This document shows, one piece after another, positions 34,056-42,580 of a stretch of DNA of 64,000 nt (position 1 is the first letter of the stretch; the number at the start of each line of letters is the position of its first letter). The notes below the pieces were generated by a model that had not been told where the DNA came from, ran no database searches, and saw nothing but the letters and a program-made list of their open reading frames with translations. The position numbers and the translations under genes were made by a program. The DNA is taken from contig NZ_MPNT01000020.1 in assembly GCF_001907675.1 (NCBI RefSeq), positions 1 through 64,000 on the forward strand, given 5' to 3'. The stretch is from Mycobacterium paraffinicum (GTDB taxonomy: Bacteria; Actinomycetota; Actinomycetes; Mycobacteriales; Mycobacteriaceae).

Positions 34056-35525
34056 TCAGCCCTCGATTGTGTGGCCCATCGGCATGAGCACGCTCTTCTG
34101 CTGGGTGAAGTGCTCCACGCCTTCGGGGCCGTTCTCGCGGCCGATGCCGGAGTTCTTGTAGCCGCCGAACGGGCAACAGGGGTCGAACGCGTACCAGTTG
34201 ATCCCGTACGTCCCGGTGCGGATTTTCTCCGAGACCGCGATGCCGCGCTCGATGTCGGTGGTCCACACGCTGCCGGCCAGACCGTACACCGAGTCGTTGG
34301 CGATCTTGATCGCGTCCTCTTCGGTGTCGTAGGGGATGATGCTGAGCACGGGCCCGAAGATCTCCTCTTGGGCGATCGTCATCTTGTTGTCGACGTCGGC
34401 GAAGACGGTGGGCTGCACGAAGAAGCCGCTGTCCAGGCCCTCGGGGCGGCCGCCGCCGCAGACCAGCCGCGCGCCCTCCTCGATACCCTTGGCGATGTAG
34501 CCCTCGACGCGGGCGCGTTGCTTCTCGGAGATCAGCGAACCGATCTGGGCGGCCGGGTCCGTCGGCAGGCCCACCGGCAGCGCCTGCACGAAAGTGCTTA
34601 CCGCATCCACGATTTCGTCGTAGCGCGAGCGCGGGGCCAGGATGCGTGTCTGGGCCACGCAGGCCTGGCCGGTGTTCATGATGCCGGAGAACACCAGCAT
34701 CGGGATGGCGGAGGGCAGGTCGACGTCGTCGAGGACGATGGCCGCCGACTTGCCGCCGAGCTCCAGCGTGCACGGCTTGAGCATCTCCGCGGCGCGGCGG
34801 CCGATCTCCTTGCCGACGGCCGAGCTGCCGGTGAAGGAGAACAGGTCGACGTTCGGGTTGGAGGTCAGCGCCTGCCCGGTCTCGATCCCGCCGGGCACCA
34901 CCGACAGCACGCCCTCGGGCAGTCCGGCCTCGGTGAACGCCTCCGCCAAAGCGTTTGCGCTGAGCGGGGTTTCGGCGGCCGGCTTCAGCACCACGGTGCA
35001 GCCGGCCAGCAGCGCCGGGCCCAGCTTGTTGACGGCCAGGAAAAGGGGCACGTTCCACGCGACGATTGCGCCCACCACGCCGATGGGCTCGCGGTGCACG
35101 ATGCTCTGCCCGTAACCGCCGGTGCGGATCTCCTTCCACTTGACCTGGTCGACGGCCGGGCCGGCGAAGAAGTTCAGCGCCCCGATCGAGCTCATCCAGT
35201 GCATCGTCTCGACGCTGGTCGGCGGCTGGCCGGTTTCGGCCGCGAGCAACTCGGTGAACAGGTCCTTGCGCTCCTCCATCACCTTGAGCGCGTTGGCGAT
35301 CACGGCCGCGCGCTCCTTGGGCGGCGTCGTGGGCCAGGGTCCGTTGTCGAAGGCGGCGCGGGCCGCGGCGACCGCGGCGTCGACGTCGGCGGCCGCCGCA
35401 AGCGGCACCTTGCCGACGTATTCACCGGTGGCCGGGCAGCGCACCTCGATCACCTCGTCGGTCGACGGCTCGGTCCACTTGCCGCCGATGAAAAGCTTGT
35501 CGTATTCCGTCTTGCTGTCGGCCAT
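34056..35525 (-). CDS. NAD(P)-dependent aldehyde dehydrogenase, Rv0223c type
   Basis: 489 aa, ATG at 35525 with GGAGGAA upstream. Oxidises an aldehyde to the acid. Conserved: PWNVPL-like AWNVPLFLAVNK, cofactor motif FTGSSAVGKEI, general-base Glu in LELGGKSA, nucleophile Cys in NTGQACVAQTR, and EEIFGPVLSI near the C-terminus. Soluble. Corresponds to Rv0223c. It transcribes toward, but is separated by 278 bp from, the small ORF-TetR unit; the TetR may or may not control it. Confidence 0.94.
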   Translation of the reverse strand: MADSKTEYDKLFIGGKWTEPSTDEVIEVRCPATGEYVGKVPLAAAADVDAAVAAARAAFDNGPWPTTPPKERAAVIANALKVMEERKDLFTELLAAETGQPPTSVETMHWMSSIGALNFFAGPAVDQVKWKEIRTGGYGQSIVHREPIGVVGAIVAWNVPLFLAVNKLGPALLAGCTVVLKPAAETPLSANALAEAFTEAGLPEGVLSVVPGGIETGQALTSNPNVDLFSFTGSSAVGKEIGRRAAEMLKPCTLELGGKSAAIVLDDVDLPSAIPMLVFSGIMNTGQACVAQTRILAPRSRYDEIVDAVSTFVQALPVGLPTDPAAQIGSLISEKQRARVEGYIAKGIEEGARLVCGGGRPEGLDSGFFVQPTVFADVDNKMTIAQEEIFGPVLSIIPYDTEEDAIKIANDSVYGLAGSVWTTDIERGIAVSEKIRTGTYGINWYAFDPCCPFGGYKNSGIGRENGPEGVEHFTQQKSVLMPMGHTIEG

Positions 35526-35621
35526 CTGCGCCGTTCCTCCTCATTGCCTCCGCGCTGCATCGTTGCCGGCGCGCATGGGCGCCACCCTACCCAAGCCGAC
35601 GCGAAACGAGAACACGTTTCA

Positions 35622-36401
35622 CTATTGGGGTCGCAGGACGAGCACCAGATTGCTCACCAGGAACTCGCGGAGCAGCGGGACCGAGGTCAACCACCATGCC
35701 CATCGGGGGTGGTAGCGGGGAAATGCGGCCACCGCCGCCCCCGTGCTGGCGGCCCACGTCAGGCCGTCGGCCGCGGACACGGCGAACAACGACGACCCGT
35801 AGTTGTTTTTCGCCGGACGCCCGTGTTTGCGAGCGTAGCGGGCGGCGGCGCGCGCGCCGCCGAGGTAGTGGGTCAGGCCCATCTCGTGCCCGCCGAACGG
35901 CCCCAGCCAGACCGTGTAGGAGAGCACGGCCAGCCCGCCGGGCTTGGTCACCCGCAGCATTTCGGCGCCGAGCCGCCACGGCCGCGGCACGTGTTCGGCG
36001 ACGTTGGACGACAGGCAGATGTCCACCGAGTCGTCGGCGAACGGCAGTGCCGTCCCGGAGGCGCGCACGAAGTTTCCGGCGCCCCCCGCGGGCGCCGGCC
36101 CGGCCGCGTGCATCTCGCTCGGGTCGGGTTCGACGCCCAGGTAACGGATCCCGGCGTCGGCGAACGCGGCCGAGAAGTAACCGGGCCCGCCGCCGACGTC
36201 GAGCAGGCTGCGGCCGGCCGGGGATTCGCCGTGCGTGGCCAGCCAGAGATCACTCACCATCGCCGCGGTGTCCGCCGCGAGCGCGCCGTAGAAGCGGGCC
36301 GGGTCCGACTGCTCGAAGCGGAACTCGGACAGCAGCCGCAGCGCGCGGGCCAGGGTCGCCCGCCGCGCGAAAACGCGGGTGGGATCCGGGGTCGCGGCCA
36401 C
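35622..36401 (-). CDS. SAM-dependent methyltransferase, Rv0224c type
   Basis: 259 aa from GTG 36401. Class I fold: motif I LLDVGGGPGYFSAAF, motif II LGVEPDP, motif IV SVDICLSSNVAEHV, then VTKPGGLAVLSYT. The C-terminal 90 residues with NYGSSLFAVS and WWLTSVPLLREFLVSNLVLV are hydrophobic and may contact membrane. Divergent (55 bp) from the glycosyltransferase gene and next to envelope-glycolipid genes, so a lipid or glycolipid substrate is a reasonable guess. Confidence 0.9.
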   Translation of the reverse strand: MAATPDPTRVFARRATLARALRLLSEFRFEQSDPARFYGALAADTAAMVSDLWLATHGESPAGRSLLDVGGGPGYFSAAFADAGIRYLGVEPDPSEMHAAGPAPAGGAGNFVRASGTALPFADDSVDICLSSNVAEHVPRPWRLGAEMLRVTKPGGLAVLSYTVWLGPFGGHEMGLTHYLGGARAAARYARKHGRPAKNNYGSSLFAVSAADGLTWAASTGAAVAAFPRYHPRWAWWLTSVPLLREFLVSNLVLVLRPQ

Positions 36402-36442
36402 CGGCCAACCCTACGCAGCGCCGGTGCTCGTCGTTCCCGGGC

Positions 36443-36448
36443 TAGGCT
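36443..36448 (+). promoter_or_regulatory. -10 element of a probable leaderless transcript
   Basis: TAGGCT ends 8 bases before the ATG at 36457; with usual spacing transcription would begin at or next to the start codon. No Shine-Dalgarno is present. Confidence 0.4.
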
Positions 36449-36456
36449 GACCAGTG

Positions 36457-37611
36457 ATGTCTGGTCTGCGCTCCGTGCTCCTGCTGTGCTGGCGCGATAC
36501 CGGGCACCCGCAGGGCGGCGGCAGCGAGGCCTACTTGCAGCGCATCGGCGCGCAGCTGGCCGCGCGCGGCATCGCCGTCACGCTGCGTACGGCCCGTTAC
36601 CCCGGGTCGCCGCGCCGGGAGGTGGTCGACGGTGTGCGCATCGACCGCGCCGGCGGCCGGTACTCCGTCTACGTCTGGGCTTTGCTCGCGATGGCCGGGG
36701 CGCGGCTGGGGCTCGGACCGCTGCGACGGGTGCGGCCCGACGTGGTCGTCGACACCCAGAACGGCCTGCCGTTCCTCGCCCGGCTGGTGTACGGCCGGCG
36801 GGTGGCGGTGCTGGTGCACCACTGCCACCGCGAGCAGTGGCCGGTCGCCGGTCCCGTGCTCGGCCGGCTCGGCTGGTTCGTCGAGTCGACGCTGTCGCCG
36901 CGGCTGAACCGGCGCAATCAATACGTGACGGTGTCGCTGCCGTCGGCGCGCGACCTGGTGTCCCTCGGGGTCGACAACGCGCACATCGCGGTGGTGCGCA
37001 ACGGCCTCGACGAGGCCCCGGCCCGAACGCTGTCCGGCCCGCGCGCCGCCGCGCCGCGGGTGGTGGTGCTGTCGCGGCTGGTGCCGCACAAGCAGATCGA
37101 GGACGCGCTGGAGGCCGTCGCGCAGCTGCGGCCGCGCATGCCCGGTCTGCACCTCGACATCGTCGGCGACGGCTGGTGGCGGCAGCGGCTCGTCGACCAC
37201 GTCAGCCGGCTGGGCATCTCCGGCGCGGTGACCTTCCACGGTCACGTGGACGACGTCACCAAACATCATGTGCTGCAAAGCGCTTGGGTGCAGCTGCTGC
37301 CCTCGCGCAAGGAGGGTTGGGGCCTGGCGGTCGTCGAGGCGGCCCAGCACCGGGTGCCGACCATCGGCTACCGATCCTCGGGCGGCCTGTCGGACTCGAT
37401 CGTCGACGAGGTGACCGGGATCCTGGTGGACACCCACGCGGAGCTGGTGGTCCGCCTCGAGGAGCTGCTTTCCGACCCGGTGCTGCGCGACCAGCTCGGC
37501 GCCAAGGCCCACGCCCGAAGCGGCGAGTTCTCGTGGCGGCAAAGCGCCGACGCCATGCACACGGTCCTCGACGCCGTGCGGACCGGCCACCCGGTCAGCG
37601 GCGTGGTGTAA
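36457..37611 (+). CDS. GT4-family glycosyltransferase, Rv0225 type
   Basis: 384 aa from ATG 36457 (GTG 36454 is possible). GT-B retaining enzyme: N-terminal acceptor domain with RDTGHPQGGGSEAYLQ, NGLPFLARLVYG and HHCHREQWP, then a donor domain with VVLSRLVPHKQIEDALEA, VGDGWWR and the family Glu pair in SRKEGWGLAVVEAAQ. Transfers a sugar from an NDP donor, probably at the cytoplasmic membrane face. In the envelope block Rv0224c-Rv0228; the specific glycan is unknown. Confidence 0.92.
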   Translation: MSGLRSVLLLCWRDTGHPQGGGSEAYLQRIGAQLAARGIAVTLRTARYPGSPRREVVDGVRIDRAGGRYSVYVWALLAMAGARLGLGPLRRVRPDVVVDTQNGLPFLARLVYGRRVAVLVHHCHREQWPVAGPVLGRLGWFVESTLSPRLNRRNQYVTVSLPSARDLVSLGVDNAHIAVVRNGLDEAPARTLSGPRAAAPRVVVLSRLVPHKQIEDALEAVAQLRPRMPGLHLDIVGDGWWRQRLVDHVSRLGISGAVTFHGHVDDVTKHHVLQSAWVQLLPSRKEGWGLAVVEAAQHRVPTIGYRSSGGLSDSIVDEVTGILVDTHAELVVRLEELLSDPVLRDQLGAKAHARSGEFSWRQSADAMHTVLDAVRTGHPVSGVV

Positions 37612-37663
37612 CGCCGAGCGCCGGCCCGGCGAGAGTCGACCCCCAAGCGCCGACCCGCGAGAC

Positions 37664-39406
37664 TTAATCCCTGGCGGCGTTTGTCGGCGGCGTGTCGTCA
37701 CCGTGGTTTAAGTGTCGCGGAAGCGCCGCCGACCGCGAGCGCCGCGCGCTGACCAATGCGCCGGCCCCGCCCACCAGCAGCGCCGCCAGCCACGCCAGAT
37801 GCGCGATCAGCGTCGCCGTGCGCGCGCCCGCGGGCACCCCGGCGGTGTCGCCGCCGATCCGGTAGAGCGCGATGTCCTCGTCGCGGTAGACCGGCGGCAA
37901 CGCGTCGAGGGTGCGGGCCGACGCGCCCATGTCGCCGGCGGTGTCCGATTCGACGACCAGCCAGCCGACCCCGGCCTGGGCCAGCGCGGCCGGGTGGGGT
38001 CCGGCCAGCAGCAACTGCTGCACCGCCCGGGCGCGGCTGCCCTCGCCGGGGATGACGGTCCCCGAGATGGCCAGGTCGCCCGTGCTCAGCACGTCCGCGC
38101 GCACCCAGCGGGGCAACGGATCCAGCACCGGGGCGCGGCCCGACCAGCTGTAGAGCCGCATGGTGCCGGCCGGCAACACCGCCACCGTCGCGGGCCGTTC
38201 GTTGATCGCGGCGGCCACCGCGGCCCACCCGCGCGGATACTGCACCGGCGACACCTGGCCCCACACGCCCAAGGCGAGGTCGGGCAGGGCGAAGATCAGC
38301 GCGAGGCAGCAGACCGGCGCCGTGACCGCCGGCCACACCCACTTCTGCAGCGTCACTACCGCGCCCGCGCCCGCCAGCGCGTACCCCGGTACCGCCAGCG
38401 CCACCCATTTCTGCCCGTCCCGCAGCACCCCGAAGGCGGGCACGGCGTCGACCACCGCACCCAGCAGGTGCAGGCCCGGGCCAGTGGCCAGCGCGGCCGG
38501 CACCAGCACGGCCGCCGCCGCCAACGCCAGCAGCGGACGCGCCGCCGGGCGCCGCAGTACCGTCGGCAACCCGGCGGCCACGACGCCCAACAGCACCACG
38601 GCCGACGCCACCGCGAACAGGGTGGTCCGCGAGATCGGCACGGCCTCGCCGTTCCAGATCCCCCCGAGGCCGGCCAGGCTGCCGAGCGTGCCCAGGCCCG
38701 GCTCGGCGCGCGGCGCGAACGCGTCGACCCCCAAGGTGTTCGCGACCGTGTGGGGGGCCAACGACGCGCCCACGACCGCCGCGGTCAGCCAGGGCAGCGC
38801 CGCCACCAGCGCGGCGCCCAGCGCCACCGCGGCGCACAGCCAGCGAGGCCGGCCCGCGGCGGGGGCGGCGACGCACACGAGCCCGACCGTCGCGGCGAGC
38901 AACAGACCGGTCGGCGTCAGCCCGGCGAGCGCGGTCCAGAAGGCCAGTCCGAAGAACGAGCCGGCGCCCGTTCGCAGCGTCAGCATCGTCGTCGCGATCC
39001 AGGGCAGGCAGCCGTAGCCGACCAGCAGGCTCCAGTGGCCCTGCAGCAGCCGCTCGGCGACGTAGGGGTTCCAGATCGCCAGGGTGGTGGCGACGAACTG
39101 TCCGGCCATGCCCGCGTCGGGTAGCGCCGCCGCGACCAGCCGGGCCGCGCCCCAACCGGCAAGCCAGAGCCCCAGGACCAGCATCGCCTTGACCACGACG
39201 CCGCCGTTGAGCACGTGCGAGGCCAGCGCCATCGCGAAGTCTTGGGGCGTCGCCCGCGGCGCGGCCGTCAGCCCCAGCGCGGTGTCCGACACATACGAGC
39301 GCGGTGTCGACACCGCGTCGCGCAGCAGCAGGTAGCCGGGCTTGAGCAGCGGTCCGACCACCAGCAGCGCCAAGGCCAGCGCGTACCCGGGCCGGGTCCA
39401 GCGCAC
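37664..39406 (-). CDS. Polytopic membrane protein, Rv0226c type
   Basis: 580 aa from GTG 39406. About a dozen hydrophobic segments (YALALALLVVGPLL, AMLVLGLWLAGWGAARL, TGLLLAATVGLVCVAAP and others), followed by a periplasmic-like soluble part with VAVLPAGTMRLYSW and YRDEDIALYRIGG, and a last membrane span. The layout resembles GT-C glycosyltransferases; AERLLQGHWSLLVGYG and LRDGQKWVALAVPG fall in loops. No catalytic Asp can be assigned with confidence. 8 bp downstream of the DUF3068 gene, so one operon. Confidence 0.88.
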   Translation of the reverse strand: MRWTRPGYALALALLVVGPLLKPGYLLLRDAVSTPRSYVSDTALGLTAAPRATPQDFAMALASHVLNGGVVVKAMLVLGLWLAGWGAARLVAAALPDAGMAGQFVATTLAIWNPYVAERLLQGHWSLLVGYGCLPWIATTMLTLRTGAGSFFGLAFWTALAGLTPTGLLLAATVGLVCVAAPAAGRPRWLCAAVALGAALVAALPWLTAAVVGASLAPHTVANTLGVDAFAPRAEPGLGTLGSLAGLGGIWNGEAVPISRTTLFAVASAVVLLGVVAAGLPTVLRRPAARPLLALAAAAVLVPAALATGPGLHLLGAVVDAVPAFGVLRDGQKWVALAVPGYALAGAGAVVTLQKWVWPAVTAPVCCLALIFALPDLALGVWGQVSPVQYPRGWAAVAAAINERPATVAVLPAGTMRLYSWSGRAPVLDPLPRWVRADVLSTGDLAISGTVIPGEGSRARAVQQLLLAGPHPAALAQAGVGWLVVESDTAGDMGASARTLDALPPVYRDEDIALYRIGGDTAGVPAGARTATLIAHLAWLAALLVGGAGALVSARRSRSAALPRHLNHGDDTPPTNAARD

Positions 39407-39414
39407 GCGGCGGG

Positions 39415-40692
39415 CTATTCCCGTTCGGGCGGGCTGGTGGGCTCGGGGGGCCCGGGTTCGGGTGGCTCGTCGGAGCCCAGGGTGGGCGCGTCCGCACCGG
39501 GATCATCGTGCGCCGTGGGGCGCTGTGTGGGCAGCTTCTCGGTCTCGGCCTCGGCGCCGGGGACCGGCTCCTCGAGCCCGCTGCGGCCGAAGAAGTCCTG
39601 GTCACCCCGGTCCAGGCCGGGATCGGTCACCGCGCTCTCGGTGCGCAGGCTGAACGAGGCGAGCAGGCCGCCGGCGACCAGCGCGATCAGACCGACCGCG
39701 GTGAACGTGATCGGCAGCACCCGCGACCACAGCGAGAGCCGGTCGCGCTCATCGCGGGCGGCGTTGACCTGCGATTCGACGGTGTCCTGGTTGGAGGTCA
39801 CCTTGTAGTCGGCCAGCGTCAGTTCCGGCTTGAGCGGATCGCGGGCGAAGTAGTGGTTGGCGTGCTCGGTCTCCTTGACGATGGTGCCCGACACCGGGTC
39901 CACCCAAAATGTCCGCTGCGCGGCGTAGTAACGGGTCATGGTGATCTGCTCGTTGGGGTCGCCGCCCTGGATGCCCCACATCGATGCCGACGTGGTCTGC
40001 TTGGCGTCCTCATTGCCGGCCATCAGCGACGGGTAGGCCACGGGGGCCACCAGCTTGCCGTCGGCGTTGTAGCCGATGTTCTGGGTGAACTTGTAGGTGG
40101 TCAGGCCGTTGACGTCTTCCTGGCTGTCGTAGTTGACGTCGAACGGCTTCTGCGCGATCGGATCGAAGTAGGGGTACGTCTTCTTCTCGGTGTGGAACGG
40201 GAACCGGTAGGCCAGCCCGTCGTGCCGCAACGGCATCGCGGTGGGCGGGTTCTCGTCGTTGAAGGCGCGCGGCTTCTGGACCGAGCCGCCGGTGTGGGTG
40301 TCGTCGGACACGGCCATCGCCGTCTTGCGGTTGAGGGTGACGGTGTCGACGATCGCCAGCAGCAGGCCGCTGTCCTTCTGCTTGTCGGTGCGCCGCACCG
40401 AGCTGCCGACCTGCAGCGTGACCACGTCGGCGTTCGCCGGCGATTCGACGCTGATCTGCTGCTGGGACACCAGCGGGACGTTTTGGTTGACGACGACGTG
40501 ATCGGTCGACAGCGACGCGGCGTCGAGCGCGGTTCCGGTGCCGTCGCTGATCAGCGTGGCGTCGATGTCGAGCGGGACCTTGGTGATCCGGTTGGTGGTG
40601 TAGGTCGACAACAGCAGGGCGGCGATCAGCAGGGCGGCGCCCAGTCCGATGATGCCGCATGCGGCAAACCGCAACATGACTGCTCGGTTCAC
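39415..40692 (-). CDS. PorA-family/DUF3068 membrane protein, Rv0227c type
   Basis: 425 aa from GTG 40692 (AGGAGGG 9 bases upstream). One N-terminal transmembrane helix (ACGIIGLGAALLIAALLLS), a 300-residue extracytoplasmic domain with NVPLVSQQQI, PYFDPIAQKPFDVNY and RTFWVDPVSGTIVK, a second helix (FTAVGLIALVAGGLLAS) and a Pro/Glu-rich cytoplasmic tail. The Corynebacterium orthologue (NCgl2760) is reported as needed for lipomannan maturation and lipoarabinomannan synthesis. Divergent from the acyltransferase gene by 171 bp. Confidence 0.92.
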   Translation of the reverse strand: MNRAVMLRFAACGIIGLGAALLIAALLLSTYTTNRITKVPLDIDATLISDGTGTALDAASLSTDHVVVNQNVPLVSQQQISVESPANADVVTLQVGSSVRRTDKQKDSGLLLAIVDTVTLNRKTAMAVSDDTHTGGSVQKPRAFNDENPPTAMPLRHDGLAYRFPFHTEKKTYPYFDPIAQKPFDVNYDSQEDVNGLTTYKFTQNIGYNADGKLVAPVAYPSLMAGNEDAKQTTSASMWGIQGGDPNEQITMTRYYAAQRTFWVDPVSGTIVKETEHANHYFARDPLKPELTLADYKVTSNQDTVESQVNAARDERDRLSLWSRVLPITFTAVGLIALVAGGLLASFSLRTESAVTDPGLDRGDQDFFGRSGLEEPVPGAEAETEKLPTQRPTAHDDPGADAPTLGSDEPPEPGPPEPTSPPERE

Positions 40693-40793
40693 GTTGCTGT
40701 GCCCTCCTAGTGCTCTCGCTATGCGCCGTCGGCCGCGACCCACCCCGACCTGAGCAAGCACCGAGGCAAACCCGTTTGACCCTAACAGCAGAA

Positions 40794-40812
40794 CGTAAGG
40801 GCTCGACTTACG
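40794..40812. promoter_or_regulatory. Inverted repeat in the Rv0227c-Rv0228 type divergent region
   Basis: CGTAAG-GGCTCGA-CTTACG, perfect 6-bp arms, near the middle of the 171-bp divergent region and 52 bases before the acyltransferase ATG. Positioned to affect both directions. Confidence 0.4.
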
Positions 40813-40863
40813 AACCTGTTGCCCCGTCCTTCGGGTCTACCCATTCGTTCCCCGACGCCGCGG

Positions 40864-42063
40864 ATGCAAACTGTGGGGGTGACCGATGGCCGACAGGTGG
40901 GCGGGACCCGCAGCTTCCTGCCCGCGGTGGAGGGGATGCGCGCGTGCGCGGCCATGGGCGTGGTGGTCACGCACGTCGCGTTCCAGACCGGGCACTCCAG
41001 CGGCGTCTCCGGGCGCCTCTTCGGCCGCTTCGATCTGGCCGTCGCGGTGTTCTTCGCCTTGTCGGGCTTCCTGTTGTGGCGCGGACACGCCGCGGCGGCG
41101 CGCGGCCTGCGGCCGCGCCCACGGACCGGCCACTACTTGCGGTCGCGGGTCGTGCGCATCATGCCCGCCTACCTGGTGGCCGTCGTCGTCATCCTGTCGC
41201 TGCTGCCCGACGCAGACCGCGCCAGCCCGACCGTGTGGTTGGCCAACCTGACCCTCACCCAGATCTATGTGCCCCTCACCCTGACCGGCGGGCTGACCCA
41301 GATGTGGAGCCTTTCCGTCGAAGTCAGCTTCTATCTGGCCCTGCCGATCCTGGCGCTGCTGGCCCGGCGCCTGCCGGTCGGCGCGCGGGTCCCGGCAATC
41401 GCCGCGCTGGCGGCGCTCAGCTGGGCGTGGGGCTGGGTGCCCCTCCATTCCGGGTCCGGCACCAACCCGCTCAACTGGCCGCCGGCGTTCTTCTCCTGGT
41501 TCGCCGCGGGCATGTTGCTCGCGGAATGGGTGCACAGCCCGATCGGCCTGCTACTGCGCTTGGCGCAGAAAAAGGCGGGCCGGGTCGTGATGGCCGTCGT
41601 CGCCGTGCTGGCCTATCTGGTGGCGGCCTCCCCGCTCGCCGGCCCCGAGGGCCTGATTCCCGGCACCGCAACGCAGTTCGCGGTGAAGACGGCTGCGGGC
41701 TCGCTGGTGGCGTTCGCTTTGGTCGCCCCCCTGGTGCTGGACCGGATCGATACGCCGCACCGGCTGCTTGGCAGCACCGTCATGGTGACGCTGGGACGGT
41801 GGTCCTACGGCCTGTTCGTGTGGCACCTGGCCGCGCTGGCCATGGTGTTCCCGGTGCTCGGGACGTTCGCGTTCACCGGCCGGATGCCCTCGGTGTTGGC
41901 GCTGACGCTGATCTTCGGGTGGGCGATCGCCGCGGTCAGCTACGCGCTGGTCGAGTCGCCCTGCCGAGAAGCGTTGCGGCGCTGGGAGAAACGAGAGCGG
42001 CCGACCGCAGCCGACGCGGCCGACGAAGTCGCCGACGCCGAGGCAGACGCGATCGCGCCTTAG
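40864..42063 (+). CDS. Membrane acyltransferase (AT3 family), Rv0228/TmaT type
   Basis: 399 aa from ATG 40864, the start that matches Rv0228; a TTG at 40819 is in frame. Acyltransferase-3 fold: SFLPAVEGMRACAAMGVVVTHVAF carrying the conserved Arg and catalytic His, VFFALSGFLLWRGH, SRVVRIMPAYLVAV and MWSLSVEVSFYLALP, with about ten membrane spans. The Corynebacterium orthologue TmaT acetylates trehalose monomycolate to permit MmpL-mediated transport, which ties this gene to mmpL3 at the window start. Its stop overlaps that of the convergent YbjN gene. Confidence 0.93.
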   Translation: MQTVGVTDGRQVGGTRSFLPAVEGMRACAAMGVVVTHVAFQTGHSSGVSGRLFGRFDLAVAVFFALSGFLLWRGHAAAARGLRPRPRTGHYLRSRVVRIMPAYLVAVVVILSLLPDADRASPTVWLANLTLTQIYVPLTLTGGLTQMWSLSVEVSFYLALPILALLARRLPVGARVPAIAALAALSWAWGWVPLHSGSGTNPLNWPPAFFSWFAAGMLLAEWVHSPIGLLLRLAQKKAGRVVMAVVAVLAYLVAASPLAGPEGLIPGTATQFAVKTAAGSLVAFALVAPLVLDRIDTPHRLLGSTVMVTLGRWSYGLFVWHLAALAMVFPVLGTFAFTGRMPSVLALTLIFGWAIAAVSYALVESPCREALRRWEKRERPTAADAADEVADAEADAIAP

Positions 42064-42536
42064 CCGGTGCGGTCCATCCACTCCTCGAGTGTGTCCGCGG
42101 ACGGCAGGCAGATGGCCCGGTCGATCTTCTTGAACAGGTCGGCCCCGTACTCGACGGTCGATCGGACGAGATTGCCCAACGCCTCGACGTGGATGCCGTC
42201 GGTCAGCAGGTAAGCGTTCTCACCGACCACGCTCACGTGGCCAGGCAGGGCGGTCTCGCGCACAAACGCCTTGGGCCAATGGGTTTCGCGGTTCCAGTCG
42301 TTGACCAGTTCCATCAGCCGCGGCCGCTCGGTCGCGTCGTAGTGCCCCGCGGGGCTGATCGAGATCTCGAAGATGTCCCGCCGCAGGCCGTTGATCCGCA
42401 GGGTCACGTGCAGCCTGCCGCGCTCGTAGCTGGGGAGCATCATGAACTCCTCGCCGTCGTCGCTGCGGAAGAAGCGCAACTCGCGCGATCGCAGATAACG
42501 TTCGATCAGCTCGGTGCTCAATGGTTCGATCTGCAT
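42060..42536 (-). CDS. YbjN domain-containing protein
   Basis: 158 aa from ATG 42536. YbjN-type fold related to type III secretion chaperones: LSTELIERYLRSRELRFFRSDDGEEFMML, LRRDIFEISISPAG, LMELVNDWNRETHWPKAFV and a Gly-rich strand VSVVGENAYLLTDG, all soluble. Such proteins bind partners and influence stress responses; the partner is unknown. Convergent overlap of TAA/TAG with the acyltransferase gene. Confidence 0.87.
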   Translation of the reverse strand: MQIEPLSTELIERYLRSRELRFFRSDDGEEFMMLPSYERGRLHVTLRINGLRRDIFEISISPAGHYDATERPRLMELVNDWNRETHWPKAFVRETALPGHVSVVGENAYLLTDGIHVEALGNLVRSTVEYGADLFKKIDRAICLPSADTLEEWMDRTG

Positions 42537-42580
42537 GGCCCGATCATGGGGCGGGGGCCTTGGAGAATTCTTGGTGCCCG

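Noticed and set aside
33942..37667. Very long (over 1200 codons) plus-strand open frame
   Set aside because: Runs antisense to an aldehyde dehydrogenase and a methyltransferase and across the glycosyltransferase in a wrong frame; Arg/His/Gly-rich, no domain.
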